NCBI GenBank assembly: GCA_026261815.1
Contig: JAMPIT010000437.1
Span: 248,001-312,000, forward strand
Source: Monarcha castaneiventris obscurior
Taxonomy: Eukaryota; Chordata; Aves; Passeriformes; Monarchidae
DNA length: 64,000 nucleotides
Reading direction: 5' to 3'
Both the position numbers and the translations under genes were made by a program. Of the stretch, positions 24,912 through 38,600 are shown one piece after another. The notes under the pieces were generated by a model, which worked only from the letters and a program-made list of their open reading frames with translations, ran no database searches and was not told the DNA's origin. Positions within the stretch are counted from its first letter, which is position 1; each line of letters starts with the position of its first letter.

Positions 24912-27900
24912 ACTGAAAACTGAGTATTTTCCCCTGCCCTTTATCTTTGCAATCACCTGAATTAACCCCGCTGTGCTGGGTGAGATACTGTTTTATAGAG
25001 CTGGTACTGCCCGATTTGAATAACTCCTGAAGAATAATGTGTACAGTGGAGTTGTAGAAAAAACAGATTTTAGGATTTAGAACACTTGGAAAAGATGCTA
25101 GTTTTTCTTTGCAAATGATTTGCTGGTAGTGAGAACCCATTGTTATTCAGTGCTTGCAGGGAACATGAGAAGTGTCTGGATTCTTAGGCTTCCACAAAAA
25201 ACTTAACTGAGTTCTTCACTGATAGCAGGAAGAGTTTGAGCTTACACTGGGAGAGACTGTCTCAAGTTACGTGAACAGATGTTTCAGATTTGAGTTCAGC
25301 CTGGCAGAAAAGGGAAAACAATCTAGTCCCCAGCATTTCCCATCTTTTACCTGGGGAAAAAAAAATCAGAAGTGAGTTTCTTTTTTTTTTCTTTCTAACT
25401 GGATTTTTCTTTACCATGAAACTGAAATGCAAACTCCTGGAAAGGAGGAGAGATTCACTTTTATCCAACCCAGTACTTAAAGCTTTTCACCTGTTTGCTG
25501 AGCTGCCTTTTACTTGTCAGCATTTTCATGTGTGGAACTGCAATTATCTCTGAAAAATATCACTAACAGTTAAACCCCCCAAAACCTCGTCCTCAGAAGA
25601 CATGGTCTGCTTTCCACATTATGGTGCATTACACAGCCAGGCTACCCTTTGTGTAGTAGCTCATGTGCTGCAGCAAGAGGAACTTCTCCTGACACAGCTG
25701 TCAACAATTAAACTGTGTGAGGCTTTGCTCACAGAGGTCAGGGAGAAGCCCAGGGAAATCTGAAACAGCTTTCAAGAAAAAGCAATGAAAATACATGCCA
25801 GAAACCAAGGAATAGATTGCAGATGACAAATACACATGTCCACAGACTATCAGGGAAGAATTTAGTTTGACAGTGGCGGTGGAGCCATGGAGCTGTGCTG
25901 GATCAGGCTGAATGTGGCAGTGAATGGAAATAATTAAGCCAGATAAGCATGCCCAATACTGACTTTTATGGGAGAATTCACCCATGTATTCGATGGGCAG
26001 ATCCCACAGACTGCTGGAAGGTGGAGGACCCTCCACTCCTGCTGATACTGCTGTGCAGTTTTTATACCATGCCTGTTGTCTGTAAACCCTGAGGACCTGT
26101 TTTAAGGTAGAAGATGGTGTTGTCACCCCCAGTCTGGGACAGGGCAGCAAAAGGGTCTGTTGGGGTTGGAGAGCAGCAGGTGGTGACCATGGAATGACAT
26201 GCTGTAATGTGGCAGTCCTTGGCATATCCTTGTAGGCCTAGAGGACATCAGGTCTGTCATGAGCAGTGGATAAAGAGATAAAAAGTGAGGGGAGGACTTG
26301 CACACATCACCCTGGGAGCCATGTGGGGAGGCCGTGCTGACAGGTACTGTGGGCACAGGCTACCCCACCTCATCTCTTGGGCAGAATGAACTCCCATGTT
26401 TGGGGTTTAGCCAGTGACCCCAGTGGTTGAGCTGCTGGCTAAAAGTGGCCTCAGCAGAGGCCATGAAATCTTTGGGACTGGAGGAAGCAGAGCTGAACAC
26501 CTGTATGTGCTCCTTGGAGCTACCAGCGCCAGTGCAGCAGAGCTGTCCCCACACTCAGGACAACCTGGCCTCGGGTGGGAGCTCTCACAGCAGCATAGGA
26601 GCACAGAAGGAGTTGGTTGATTATAGTCTCTTGTTTATGTGGTAGCAGAGTCAGGCTGTAGGCACAGTGCAGTCCCTGGAAGTTTGCTGCTGCTGCAGCA
26701 GTGTTTGTAGCTTAGGCCCTCAGCTTCCCAGGGCTTTCAGTGCTGTGTGATGTGAGGAGTAGCTCGCCCTTTCCTTGGTCACCCCTTTTTCTCACAAAGC
26801 GTCTGCTGAATTCTGCCAAATTAATAATTTATTCAGCTCTTTCACACTGCAGCCCATGGTGATCCATCCCATTAACAGCAGGTTTGAGGAAGGCTGGAAG
26901 TTCCCCAGGTCCCAAGAGAAGACTGGAATTGTCCCAGTTGCTGTGCCTGGGGAGAGCGTGAGGGTGGTGGGAGATGGGGATCTGTGGGGCGCAGTGAGCG
27001 GTCTGAAGTTGCATCTAAAATAGCTGAACTGTGACATTTTCTCTTGACAGAAGTGGTGAAAGGCCACAGACGCTTCCTTTCTGTGACCCAGAAACTTGCA
27101 AATCTTCTTTGATTCACACCTTATAAGTAAAATTAGCCTGTGCCTCACTGCTGCCAAACTCTTTCAAAGCAAAGATACTTGTACAAAGGAATTCAGCAAC
27201 AGAAATGCGATTCTCTTGTGGATCAGATTACTGCTATTTCTGACTGGAAGTAGCACCAGAAATACTTGCAGGGATTTCCACTTTGCCTTTGAAAAGATGT
27301 GCATATTGTTGGTAGAAAAATAGCTATTTGGGAGGATAATTCACATATGTTAGGGTACAGGGAGGAGAATGAGCCCCATGAGGCTGCTGCAGCGATGAGT
27401 ACAAGAGTTCAGCTTCGCACTGTAACATTCAGTCACTTTGAAACAGGGATCTTCAGCTGTTGTTATCTGGAATGTTGTGACGTGAGCTGCAATTACTGCT
27501 GCTCAGGAGGACGTTTCCAGTCCCAGGTCTGAGCTTTCACCCAGCAGATGGGTCTTCATGCTGCTTATGCCTTGGTATCCCAGAGAGCTGTCAGACATAT
27601 TCCTGCATGTAGGGACTCTTCAGGTGAGACTTAATGAAGGGAAGGATTTTTTTGATTCCTGAGGCAGCAATTGTTTGTGACGCTGATGAATGTGATGTTA
27701 CCTTGAAATATGAACTTACCACCAGCTGGGAGAACCAGTCAAGAACAACTCTGGCACTTAAACTCCATGCTGTTCACGGTCTATATTTTGCAGCCAGCTG
27801 TAAGTGAAGCCTCAGTTCCTGTGACTGGCTGCTGGGACTGGGCCACAGAGGGATGGTGGAGACTGACTGGGTTTTACCATCTGACTCCAGAATTGGCTTC

Positions 27901-28582
27901 CGGCTTTTGCTGACACTGCCAGTGCAGTCACCAGGGCCTGGCTGGAGTTAATTGAATTAAATGGGACACTTGCCAGGGACACCAGTTATCTCCTGCAGTC
28001 ATTAGCACAAGAACAGTGTAAGGATTAGCTCTTGTTTGCTGTCTCAGGTGTTAGTGGTGATACCAGGCGACATGTTATGGTCTTGTCAGCAGCAGCATGT
28101 TCTGGAAGAGACAGCAGTCTCTTTAGCTGGTAATACCTGTATCATTTTTTTTAAATGCAAGTCTTCCTCGTTGGAGTAATTTTATTTTAGTCCTCACTTT
28201 GAATAGTTTAATGAGTTTCATTTCTTCTCTCTTTTCAGGAGGTCAACAAACATATAAAACAGATACACTCACCCTTCTGACTGACAACATTTCCCAAAGA
28301 CTCACTCTCCAGCCCTTGGAGCCTGCTTTGCCAGCCCCAGGAGCATGGCCATGGTGTGGGGTGAGTGATGCAGAGGAGTCACCGGTTCTGGGTGTTCATC
28401 ACATGAACTCTGCAGTGGGGGAGGAAGGACCTGGGCTTTTGATTTCTGAAGGATATTGCTCTGATAAATAAAGAAAAGATTTAACTGTGATTTAAAGGAA
28501 AAGTGTGGGGATTTGCTCTTTGGTATTTTGGATGAGAACTTCTGGTCCTGAAGGTCTGTGCAATTAGTGAAGAAGCATTGGG
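24912..28582. other. Intergenic DNA, no supported gene
   Basis: No repeat family or exon recognised. A 174-codon minus-strand frame at 25.7-26.2 kb has no signal peptide, domain or family resemblance that I can identify. A sequence resembling a splice acceptor at about 28.23 kb (CTTTTCAGG) is not followed by a frame with homology. Confidence 0.65.
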
Positions 28583-28757
28583 CACATGCCCATGTCTCAC
28601 CTGCAGTGGTGCCCCCATCCCATGTGCCCACCTCCCAGCTGAAGGAGTGCCTGTGTCCCACCCATGGCAGTACCTACTTCCCATGTGCCCATGTCCCCTC
28701 TGCAGCAGTGCCCACGTTCCACATGCCTGTGTCCCACCCACAGTGGTGCATGCTCTC
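28583..28757. repeat. Degenerate minisatellite, five units of about 31-39 bp
   Basis: Units begin at about 28583, 28620, 28650, 28681 and 28720, each built on CCATGTGCCCATGTCCCACC-type sequence followed by a CAGTGGTGCC-like half. Units two and three are shortened. The low identity among units indicates an old array. It gives open frames on both strands that I regard as repeat artefacts. Confidence 0.75.
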
Positions 28758-31700
28758 GGTGGCTCACCTGGAAGTGAAGTGCTGCTGCTTCCTGGGGCTG
28801 GGGAGCACTAATAAACAAGAAAAACTGATGATGAAGCGCTTCAAGACCTGCTGAGCTCAGACATCTCCCCCATCCACAGTGTATGGGGGTGGGACTGCAG
28901 CCTCTGTACAGGGGGTTTGGGAAGTGCCTCAGCAGCAGAGCAGCCAGTCAGACAGTCTCCAGTCCTGCTGGATGGTGGCACATGAAGCCTCTGGGTGAGT
29001 CTTGCCCTGTGCGTGGCTGATGGGGGGGTTCTGCCAGAGCCACAGGAGCTGTGGCTGAACCATGCTGGGCTGGGCCCTCAGTGGGTGGGAACAGCCAGCA
29101 CAGCAAACCTCGACCTCGGCTTATTCGTGGATTCGTCCTGCCATAACCCTCTTGTTACAGGCAGGCTCTGTGGTGACGCTGCCAGTCCATGCTCCACACA
29201 GCCCCTCTGCTCGCTCTGGCTGCTGGGAAAGGCCCCTTGCTTTGGGGAGTCATTTTGAACTCTATTTGAGGGGTCTTAAAAATTGCTGACCTTTCAAACT
29301 AAGTTCTTGTGATTGAATATTTATTGTTGAACTCAGCGTGAAATGTAAAACAAAGCCTAAAACCAGGGATGCTTTTGGTTTTAGTGTAAATGCTGACAGC
29401 ATTTTTAATATATACTGTATTTTAGTGAATGCTTAAAATTATTCTGGTGTGTGTCCTCAGCTGTTTTTCTCTCTACTGTGGTTAGCCCTAGAGTCTGCGT
29501 TGGAATGAGTAACATGCAGAGATCTGAGACTTGTGACAAGCTCAGCCTAGACTGCTTCAAGACATGTTAGTGTAGGGATTTTCTGGCAGTGCCATGGGGT
29601 CAGAGCCGTGTTATGGCCCTGTTACACGTCAGAACAGCTGATGAGTTCCTTTGTGCTCACAAGACTATAACGGCGTCAACTTTCCCCTGGTTGGAGCCTG
29701 CCAAGATCACCGGGTTGAGTCCATTCTGCCAATTGGAAAATTGTTCATTTTCATGGATAAGTTAGCATTAATGTTGTGTGGCGGTGAGCGTGCAGTTCAG
29801 TGCAGGGTCAGTGAGGTGCTGATGGGCAGTCTGGGGCTACTGGCCATGACCTTGGCAGAGACTGCCAGGGCTGGTGCTGGTGCCAAGGCACAGCTGTTAA
29901 TATCTCCTGTACTTTGCAGTAGTATCAAGAAATATAAATATGCAGGACTTGGGCAAATCCAAAAATCAAAAAAATGCCTTTTTTCTCTCTTTAACAGAGT
30001 CATCTACAAACCTGTTGCTTTCTTTTTCAAATGTACCATCATCACCTCAAACCAGCACAGATGTGACTGAAGTTGCAGGCAAAACTGCACTACAAATGTT
30101 GCCCCTTTCCTTATTTTCTACATTCTGCCATTGGATTTATCATTTCCTTTCCATTTCAGGTCGGCTGTTTTCTGGCTGGGGTAGTTTTTATAGCCTGTAT
30201 TATAAGGAAACCCACACACGGGGGAAAGCAAGAAAGAAGTAAATGGAAAACAAACCACAGGCCTGGTCATTAATCCTTCTGGGGAAAGCATGGCCTGGGC
30301 TGCATTCTTCAGCCTCTAGACCCATTGTGGGATACACCAGGTGAAAATGGACAGCAGAGTACTAAAGCAAAGAGGGAGCAAACATGGGGACTTGGTGGGC
30401 TAAGTATAGACAATTCTTCCCTTTTCCAGTGACTTCTAGAAATGGTGGAGGGAATTCTGCAGCCAATATGATTTGGTCAATACCCAAAATATAACATAGA
30501 GACCTGACAGTAGGGATTGCAGCTAGGAAATGACGAATTCTCTGGCACAGCTGTCATACTATACTAAGCCTGTTACTTCTCTTTAATCCTAATTGATGCT
30601 CTCTCTATTCTGAGCCAGGTTCTCTGGTCAGCCATCATTCCGGGGGGTCTGCTGCTGCTGCTCTCACACTGGAGCCTGTTCTTTTGTGCCCCTTCCATGA
30701 GGAGCAGCTGAAATCATGAGTTAAGTGTTGCTGATATTTGAGAGGATTCCTGGCATCTGCCCCAGACAGAGAAATCAACATGTAATTTATTAAAGGTATC
30801 CATACCTATACTGCAAACAGATGTGTCCCAGATGGTGCCAGTTCCCATCAGATTCCCATAAGAGGGAGCAGGAAAGGTCCATCCCTGCTGAATGCAGACC
30901 CCTGCCCTGATGGAGCCACCCTGGCTCATCTCCCTGCAGCCTGGCAGAGATGCTCACAGACCTCTCCCAACAAAGAAAGTAGCTGGAAAAATTAGCCAGA
31001 AATAGTTGACCTTTCAAAAGGCCTCTAATATACAATTACCTGATGTTCACTGAGGTGGTTCACGTGCTTCCCACTCTAAATGATTTTCTAGGTTCACCCA
31101 TGTGTGAATAGCAGTCTGATTTTATGGAGGAGGGAAATGGAGGAAAGAAACTTCAGAAAGGAGAGAAATACGCCAGGGAATTTTACTGGTTGTTAGCTTC
31201 AGGGGAAGAAAAGGGCAAATAGATGCAGCCACCTCAAAGTAGCCTTTTGACTTTGAACTTTAAAGGAATGGAACATGGGAGAACTCTGAGGTAGTGACAG
31301 CACTCGACAGAAGCTGTTCCATGGAGATAGGTAGGAAATTTAGGATCCAGCAGAATTTGCTTTCTTAGCCAGATGACAAATTCTTTTCCCCCCCCCCAGT
31401 ACAGCAAAATTATTACAGCCCCCATTTTCCTTACTGCCTTTTCTTCTTTCTGCCCTGGGTTGTCTGGTACAGGAGATCCCTTGCCTGTGTGGCCACCAGT
31501 GCTCATGCTGGGGGCTGGCCATGCCCCCTCTGCAGAGTTTCAGCTCTCACCCTGGACCAAAGCAAGCGAGTTATCTGGGGCTGCAATCTCTAGTGGGCTT
31601 TAGGCAAAATACTTTTCTAAGGAAATTATTTCTATGGTTGGCACAGAAGTGCCTCTACGGTGCACCTTTCCAGTGGCAGCTGTGCCCAGGTGCACACAGC

Positions 31701-34008
31701 AGTCTGGCTTCAATAGTTCAGCATTCTCTTCACTGCCCCCCTGCTCTGACCCCCCCCCAGCAACACGGGGGAAAGTGGGGACAGGGACCACCCCCCATGT
31801 GGGAAAGCAGCAGCATTCAAAAGCCCAAAGACCTTTCGAAAGCAGGGAATGGGATTTCCACATATGATGAGAGAGCATATTGTGCAATAGAAACTCCATT
31901 TGTATGGAAGAAAATTATTTTCAATAACCTTGGAACTTAAAGACTTTCATGAACAAAAGCAAGTGACAATCCCCTTCCCCATCTGCATTATCTGACAAAA
32001 CAAACTAAGTCTCTGAGACAGGTCAGACAAGAGCATCAACATGGCAGTTGTAGCACTGAAGCACTTTTCATTTGGTCAAGTATCTAAGTGTCTTTGTGGG
32101 GAAAAAACCCCAAAGGTTTAACTTCAGATCAAAAGCATTAGACTTGTGATTCCACAGAATTTTGTGACTTTGGAAATGTTCTATTGTTTTTCAGTATGAG
32201 CTCATGAACCCGGAATGAAATTGTCCCTTGGGGACAAAACGAAACAGATGAAAAATAAATGCTCCTGTCAGGTCTTGGTCTTGGTCCAGGTCTTGGAGAC
32301 CAAGGGGGTCCTGAGCCATAGTCTTTAATATGTTTCTTTTCCATCAAGTTCAGGAGCAACTTTGGGCAGGATTTGCTGCAGTTGAGGGAGACAGAAAAAA
32401 AAATCATATTAAAAATAAAAGAAGAACCCTGAATAAGATTTTTCAAAAAGCCATTTATTTTCCTATATAAAATATCCAGATCCAAAAGTGAATGGTGAGT
32501 CAGGAGTGCACTCAGGCACACGGTTCCAGCAGCAGCTCCCAGGCTCCTCTGGCTGGGGCTCTGCTGGAAGGCAGGTCAACTCGAGCTCACAGCAGCATAA
32601 ACGTGGGATGATGCGGAGCTCCTCAGGCTTCTGCCTCCTTTTGGAGGCCACACAGTATGCACGTCGTGTTCCTGAATTCATGCCTCTTCTGGCAATTTGT
32701 TTGCCTGATTCTTAAATTTCTGTGATCATCTTGGTCTGCACCAGTGCCAGGAGCTCTGCCAAGCTGCCAGCAGCTTGCTGAGACCACGGACAGGTGCCTC
32801 AGCTTCCCACTGAGACTGTGCCCACGTCTCTGCCTTCCTGCTTGTTGCCGGCTGGTCCTGAAGGAGCTGAGGAGCTGCCAGGAGGGTATCAGGAGTGCAG
32901 CCGCACAGAACTGCACTCCCCATGTGCTAAGGGCAGTGTGCTAAGGAGCTAACCCTGGCGGAGAGACTGAAAGATGTGAGTTTCTCCCAGAGCCTGCTTT
33001 TAACTCTCCATGGCCCTGTTTGGGAACAGGCTGTAGTCACTACGTGCCTTTAGCTTGAACTTGCACTTCATCAGTCTGGGAGGAAGAATGGAAGAAATGT
33101 TCTGAGAGAAAATTCCATTTATGTCTTCTGCCACCTGCTAATGGCATATGTGAGCTGCTGCGTGCCAGTAGCCGATGGCAAAGATAACATCACTGTGGAG
33201 AAAATTGTGCGGTGCTGAAAATGAGACTCATGTTCCAGATGACCCGATAGTTCTGGATAGTGCCTGCTGGGGCTGGGTGTGAGGCCAACCTCTGCTCACC
33301 AACATACACACAGACATATTCAGTGTGATGGCCTTGTTGGAATCCCAGAAATTAAATTTTTTAGGGCAGGCCAAAGTACAAAAGCTGAAAAGCTTCTGTT
33401 CACATTCAGCCCCAAATCAGGCTTTTCTGCATATACCTCCAGCTTAATTACTATGAGCCAGAGCAAGGGAGGCTGACAGGTGGGAACAGCTGTCAAAGTG
33501 CCCGGTAAAGCTGCTGGTCTGAAAATTGGCATAATGGCAGAGTAGACGTGGTGGGCAGCTCTTCAGAAGTAAACATCCATTTACAATGGGATCATAGAAA
33601 TATTTGAGGCGCTCAACAGCAAGATCCTTGTTGCTTTTCACCTTCGTGCCGCCTGGAGTTTTTGGTCAGTTAGGGAATTAATAGTGTTTTGTGTGAACCA
33701 AGAAGTAATTGTGAGCAACTACTTAAATAGCCCTAATTATGTTTAGAGAAGGCTGGACTCTGAAAGCAGCTAGGATCTGTGAATAAACATACTGCCACGG
33801 GTGACCACCTGATCTATGCATATGGATCTAAAAAAAACCACTTTGCTAAGTTTAAATAGCTCGAAGTAAAGCTGAGCAGACACCAGACGCCAGCAGCCAT
33901 GCCTGCCCAAAGCAGCATCGCATGGGGCTCAGCGGGGGGAGCGTGGCTCGGGGCCTTGCAACCACAGCACGTTCCGCCAGCCCGAGGTGTCCTCCTGGGG
34001 GGACCAGG

Positions 34009-34036
34009 GCCTTTAAATACCAGCCTTTAAATACCT
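34009..34036. repeat. 14-bp tandem duplication containing TTTAAATA
   Basis: GCCTTTAAATACCA is followed by GCCTTTAAATACCT, 13 of 14 bases identical. Each copy carries a TATA-like TTTAAATA core. No transcript or gene is visible nearby. Confidence 0.9.
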
Positions 34037-35640
34037 TGTGGACAGAGAAAGGTAAAGCGACTGGGTCCCCTGAATGGGGGATGGACAAGCCTAGAGGCTT
34101 ACCTTGCTTAATCCTTGGGCAGACACGGTCAGTGTCTGCTGGGTCCAGCAGCTGATCCCACCTGCACCAGCACCAACCCCACCTGTGCCAGCATTGCCCG
34201 ACACAGCCGGCCCGGAGCTCCCAGGGGACAGAGGGCACCTGCTCACAGCCGGGAACTCCCTGGGAATGGAGAGCGCCCTCTCCCCACCTGGAGTTCCCAG
34301 GGGACAGTGGGCTTCCAGCTTGGCTGTGGCCCTTAGCAGTCAGAATTTTTGAAAGAGAAAGTCTGTGACAGAGAGAACAAATGTGAAGCTGTTGAACATG
34401 TTCAGCCCTTCAGCATAGGGGTTGAAGAGTTCACGGAGACAGCCTGGGACCTGGTGGTGGGCCCCAAGCTGCCCCTGCTCCACTGGCCTCCTCCTCCTCC
34501 TGCAGTGAGCACCCAGCTGCCTCACACCACCATTAACCACATCTAGCTTCAGCATAACTTAATAGCGTAGAATTATAATTTGACATGGAAATTGGTTGGA
34601 AACAAACTCTGTGCCTTTCTGTATTAACCTGGTGGTTCTTCTAACAGCTAGAAAATATTTCTTAATATTCGTGGTAATCAGTCACATTTCCTTCCTCTTT
34701 GTTCTGTTTTGATCACTGACTGCTTTCAGCACTCCTCGTGCATGGCCACAGGAGGAGTCAAGCACTCTAGAAGCTAGCACAGCACGGTAAGATTAAGGGC
34801 TTTTTCCAAGGAAGAGGCTCTGTGGAGGAGGATTGCTGTTGATTCTTGTACTGCCATCAGTGCCAGCTCCAGTCATCATAGGCAAAACTTTTTGGTAGCA
34901 AGCTTTTAAAGATATTTTAAAAGAGATTTTACAGAATTGCTTTAGGGTGATTATGGAATTATAACTGAGATAACTTAGGAAAGAAATATGAGGGGAAGGG
35001 AAAAACATTATACACATTTGAATAATAAGGCAGGAATAAGAATAAAGGCCAGTTTTGAAGAGATAGTAATATGTACCAGAGAGATGAAGGACTGTCACAA
35101 ATCCTCTGGACAGAGTTTGTCAGGGTGTTCAGTTGCAGCAGCCCCTGCACATGGAGAAGATATGAGCTATGGGAGTAGATGGGGCTGATTCCAGGTGGTT
35201 GTGGAGCTTTGCTGTGTCACACAGGTGCCACTCGTGGCTCGGAGGGTTTCACAGCCCTGAGATCTCACTGCTTATGGCATGAAGCAACCAGCATCACCTC
35301 AGGCTATAGGGAGAAAAATTTCATTGAACCACATTGCCTCTCTGCTAGACAAACCTCAGAAAGATAACTCAGTCTCAGAATGTCATGGTTTTCCTGACAC
35401 CTTCCAAACAATCACTGCATTTCATGCTTGGATGCCTATCAGTGAATTTCCAGTACAAAATGTAAACAGAGACAACTAGAAATCAAAATGTCTGGTGTTT
35501 CCTTTGCACCTCCCCAGAGGCTCTGGGCAGAGCCCTGTGCACAGGGAGGGCAGTCCTGGGGGAACACAGAAAACCTGAACACAGTAACACCAGTGAAGGT
35601 GTGGGCAGAAACCCACTGTGCTCAGGCAGTCACCCCTCAA

Positions 35641-35674
35641 ACAAGGACACTGCTCAGACAAGGACACTGATCAG
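35641..35674. repeat. 17-bp tandem duplication
   Basis: ACAAGGACACTGCTCAG is followed directly by ACAAGGACACTGATCAG, one mismatch. A single local duplication. Confidence 0.9.
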
Positions 35675-38600
35675 CAAGACTATGCTGATACTATTTCCAA
35701 GCCCAGAGCCCTGTGGTCAGAGCTGGCACATCATGAGCACAGATCAGTCTCATGCCTGTTTACACAGGCTCTCACACCCATGAGCATATGGGACCCCTCA
35801 GAGCAGTGGCTCTAAATATCCAAAACCAACACGACATCCCTTTCTCAAAGAAATGTTTTCGAACCCTTGTCCAGACTTTCAACAAGGAGTGACAATTATC
35901 AGAAGGGAGCAGTCAGCAAAATTAGAAAAAAGCCAGCCAGGGTGGAAGGGGCAGAATACCTGAATTTCCAAATGTGTGTCAGAGATTTATTGTGCTCTTA
36001 ACAGAGTCCCAGCTACATTCTTGCAGGCAGAAGGTCTGGAGACTGGATGTGTTCCAGAGGCTGTGTACTTACAAGGTGGGTCTTGGGGGAGCAGCTGTAG
36101 AGGTGGGAAAGAGCTGGATCACTGACATGCTTCTTCCCTCTTCATGCTCAGTCTGAACCCAGCCCAGAGACATTTTTTGCTGCTTGATCTTCACTGGGTC
36201 CCTGCTAGAGATCAGTCTTGCCTTTCTTCCAAGGGCTCTCTGTAATTACAGAGCGTGAAGCCAGTAGCTGGGATACAGGATTGCTGCTGGCCATTCCCTG
36301 TGCTGAAGAGGTGCAGGCAGAGGCAGGGCTGCTCACAGCCCTCATGAGGGACAGTATTTAGTGCTGTAACGGTGCGGTTGGGTGATGAGTCATGTTCAGG
36401 GGTGGACTAAACTGCACCCCCAAAGCTCTGATGACCACAGGCTGCCCTTCCACAGCCCTCCCTCGGAGGCTGCTGGCTCTAAAATAAGAGCAGACAGGTA
36501 GAACACACAGCAGCTTCTGAACAGCTGCACTTTGGTGTACAATCTAACACAGAGCATATTGCATCGTGGACATAACTGTTCAGTTCTGGACATTAAATAC
36601 AATTTGCTGTTGCACTGCCCTGATCTCAGCTTTGCTTGGGGCTTACTCATTTCTTCACAACCAGCTCCTATTACTGCAATACATTGAAGTCAGTGCTAGT
36701 GATGGTCACTGTGCAGGGCTGTGCCAAGTCAGCAGCTGCTACAAGTCCTGTTCAGCATTTTCCCTCCAGGGCTAGCAATGTCCCAAAGAGCCACGGCAGG
36801 GAACAAGATGGTTTCTTCATCACTCATCTCAGTTTAATTTACTGTCAGATGTAAATAAGTTTTTTAATCCCCTGTGATAAAAGTCTTTGTGACCTCTGTA
36901 GTGGATAAAGATATTTGGTCCGGCCAAGTAGCTAATTTTAAACCAGGCAGTATAAACTCCTTTTTCATGAAGGCAAGTGATTTCGTAATCACTGTATATG
37001 CTATATCCCACCAGGAAATTGTTATTCTACAACATGAGCTGCAACACTAAATTTGCTTAGGATTTCATTGGAAGACTTTGAGTTGTTGATTTGCTTCATT
37101 ACCACGTCACAAAGCTGAGTTTCTCTACTATGTGAACAAAAGAGATGAGAGCAGCATATTTAACAAGAATGACGAGCGACATCTTTAGTTAGGTGAAGAT
37201 GGGAAGTCTTGTGGTCAGACACCCACTTAGGAGACATACATTTTAGATTGTTTCCACTACTGAACAGATTTTTTTATATTATCTTTAAGCCCCATCTTCC
37301 CCATTTAGGACTTTGTGAGGTTCAAGCAATTCATATTTCCTAAATTGATTTCTCACTCCCTCCTATAACCATTCTTGCTGGGTAGGTTTGCTCTTTTGCA
37401 ACAACCAGATTTAAATATGAGCCAGCCTGGAAGAAGTAAGTAGCACAGGATGTGTAAGCTGTCACTGAGAGAATACCCTCTAGTGCACCTATTTAAAGAA
37501 TTAATGTTTAATTACGGTGTTACAGCACTGGCCATGTGCAAGGAAAGCATCACTTTCCTCAGCTGACACAGATCTGTTCAGCTCAGAAAAGCCAGGATAC
37601 AGCAGAAAATGCTGTGATGATATCCATTCTCCTCTTGGGCTGGGATATGCAAAGCTCCTCTGAAGAATGACTAAGTGCTTTCCTCCTGGTGTGCTACGGC
37701 AGCTTTCCAAGGACCAACCCATGGGTACCAAAGAACTCATAAGACAAACACCTTGAGCTTCTAGACTCCTCACTTATTCCCAGTAAGCTTCATTACTGAC
37801 ATAGACAGTGATGAGAATCTCCTTTGCATTCCCCCCCCACCCCATCTTCTGAAGGATGTACTACAGAGAGGGACAGGATGGCATTTCCTAGCTTTCCATC
37901 ACATAGATCACTGTACCAGAGCAGCCCTTTGTTTTGTAATGACAGTGATAATATTGGGCATACACCTCCCATTTCCAATAAAGAGTCCTCGTTGCATGGC
38001 CCAGAACTGAGCACAGCCGAAGCACAGGCTTGCCCTGACATTCCCATTTCACATCACTGTGGGCAGGGCAGGGAAAGCACTTACAGTGACCCTGGCTACT
38101 GCAGGGGAGATACATTCCCCAAAGGCTGTTTGCACCATATATTCAATCCCTCAGCACCAGCAGACACAGGTCAGTGACAAGACAGGTGAAAGAATAAGGC
38201 CTGAGGTCAGTAGATGTCCAGTACAGCCACTGAAGCTGCCTGCTTCCAGGAACTGAGGCTGCCGCTCTTATGGAAACAAAACTCCTGCCTGGCAGTATAC
38301 ATCTTCAGTTACCATGCAGAAAAATGTAAAAAGCCAAACAACAATCACCTAGCCAAGTGTTTAGGGTGGAAAAATATCAGAAATCAAGATGAGACAGACA
38401 TGGTATGTCTCCTGCCTGGAATTCCTGGCAATGTTTTTTGGTGGCATGCCTGGTCATGTTGTGCTGGTTGGACACGGGGCCAGGACCATGCTGTTCATTT
38501 ACCAGCCTGATCCCCATCCTTCCTTTGGCTGAAGGAGATGCAGCTGAAGCCTGGGTGGGACAACTGCCAGGTGTTAGGAAAGATCACTTATGTCCACAGG

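Noticed and set aside
25701..26225. 174-codon minus-strand frame
   Set aside because: No family resemblance, and its length is within what chance gives in a 64-kb window read in six frames.
28225..28490. Acceptor-like CTTTTCAGG followed by an open frame
   Set aside because: The frame has no recognisable protein and no donor or neighbouring exon to support it.
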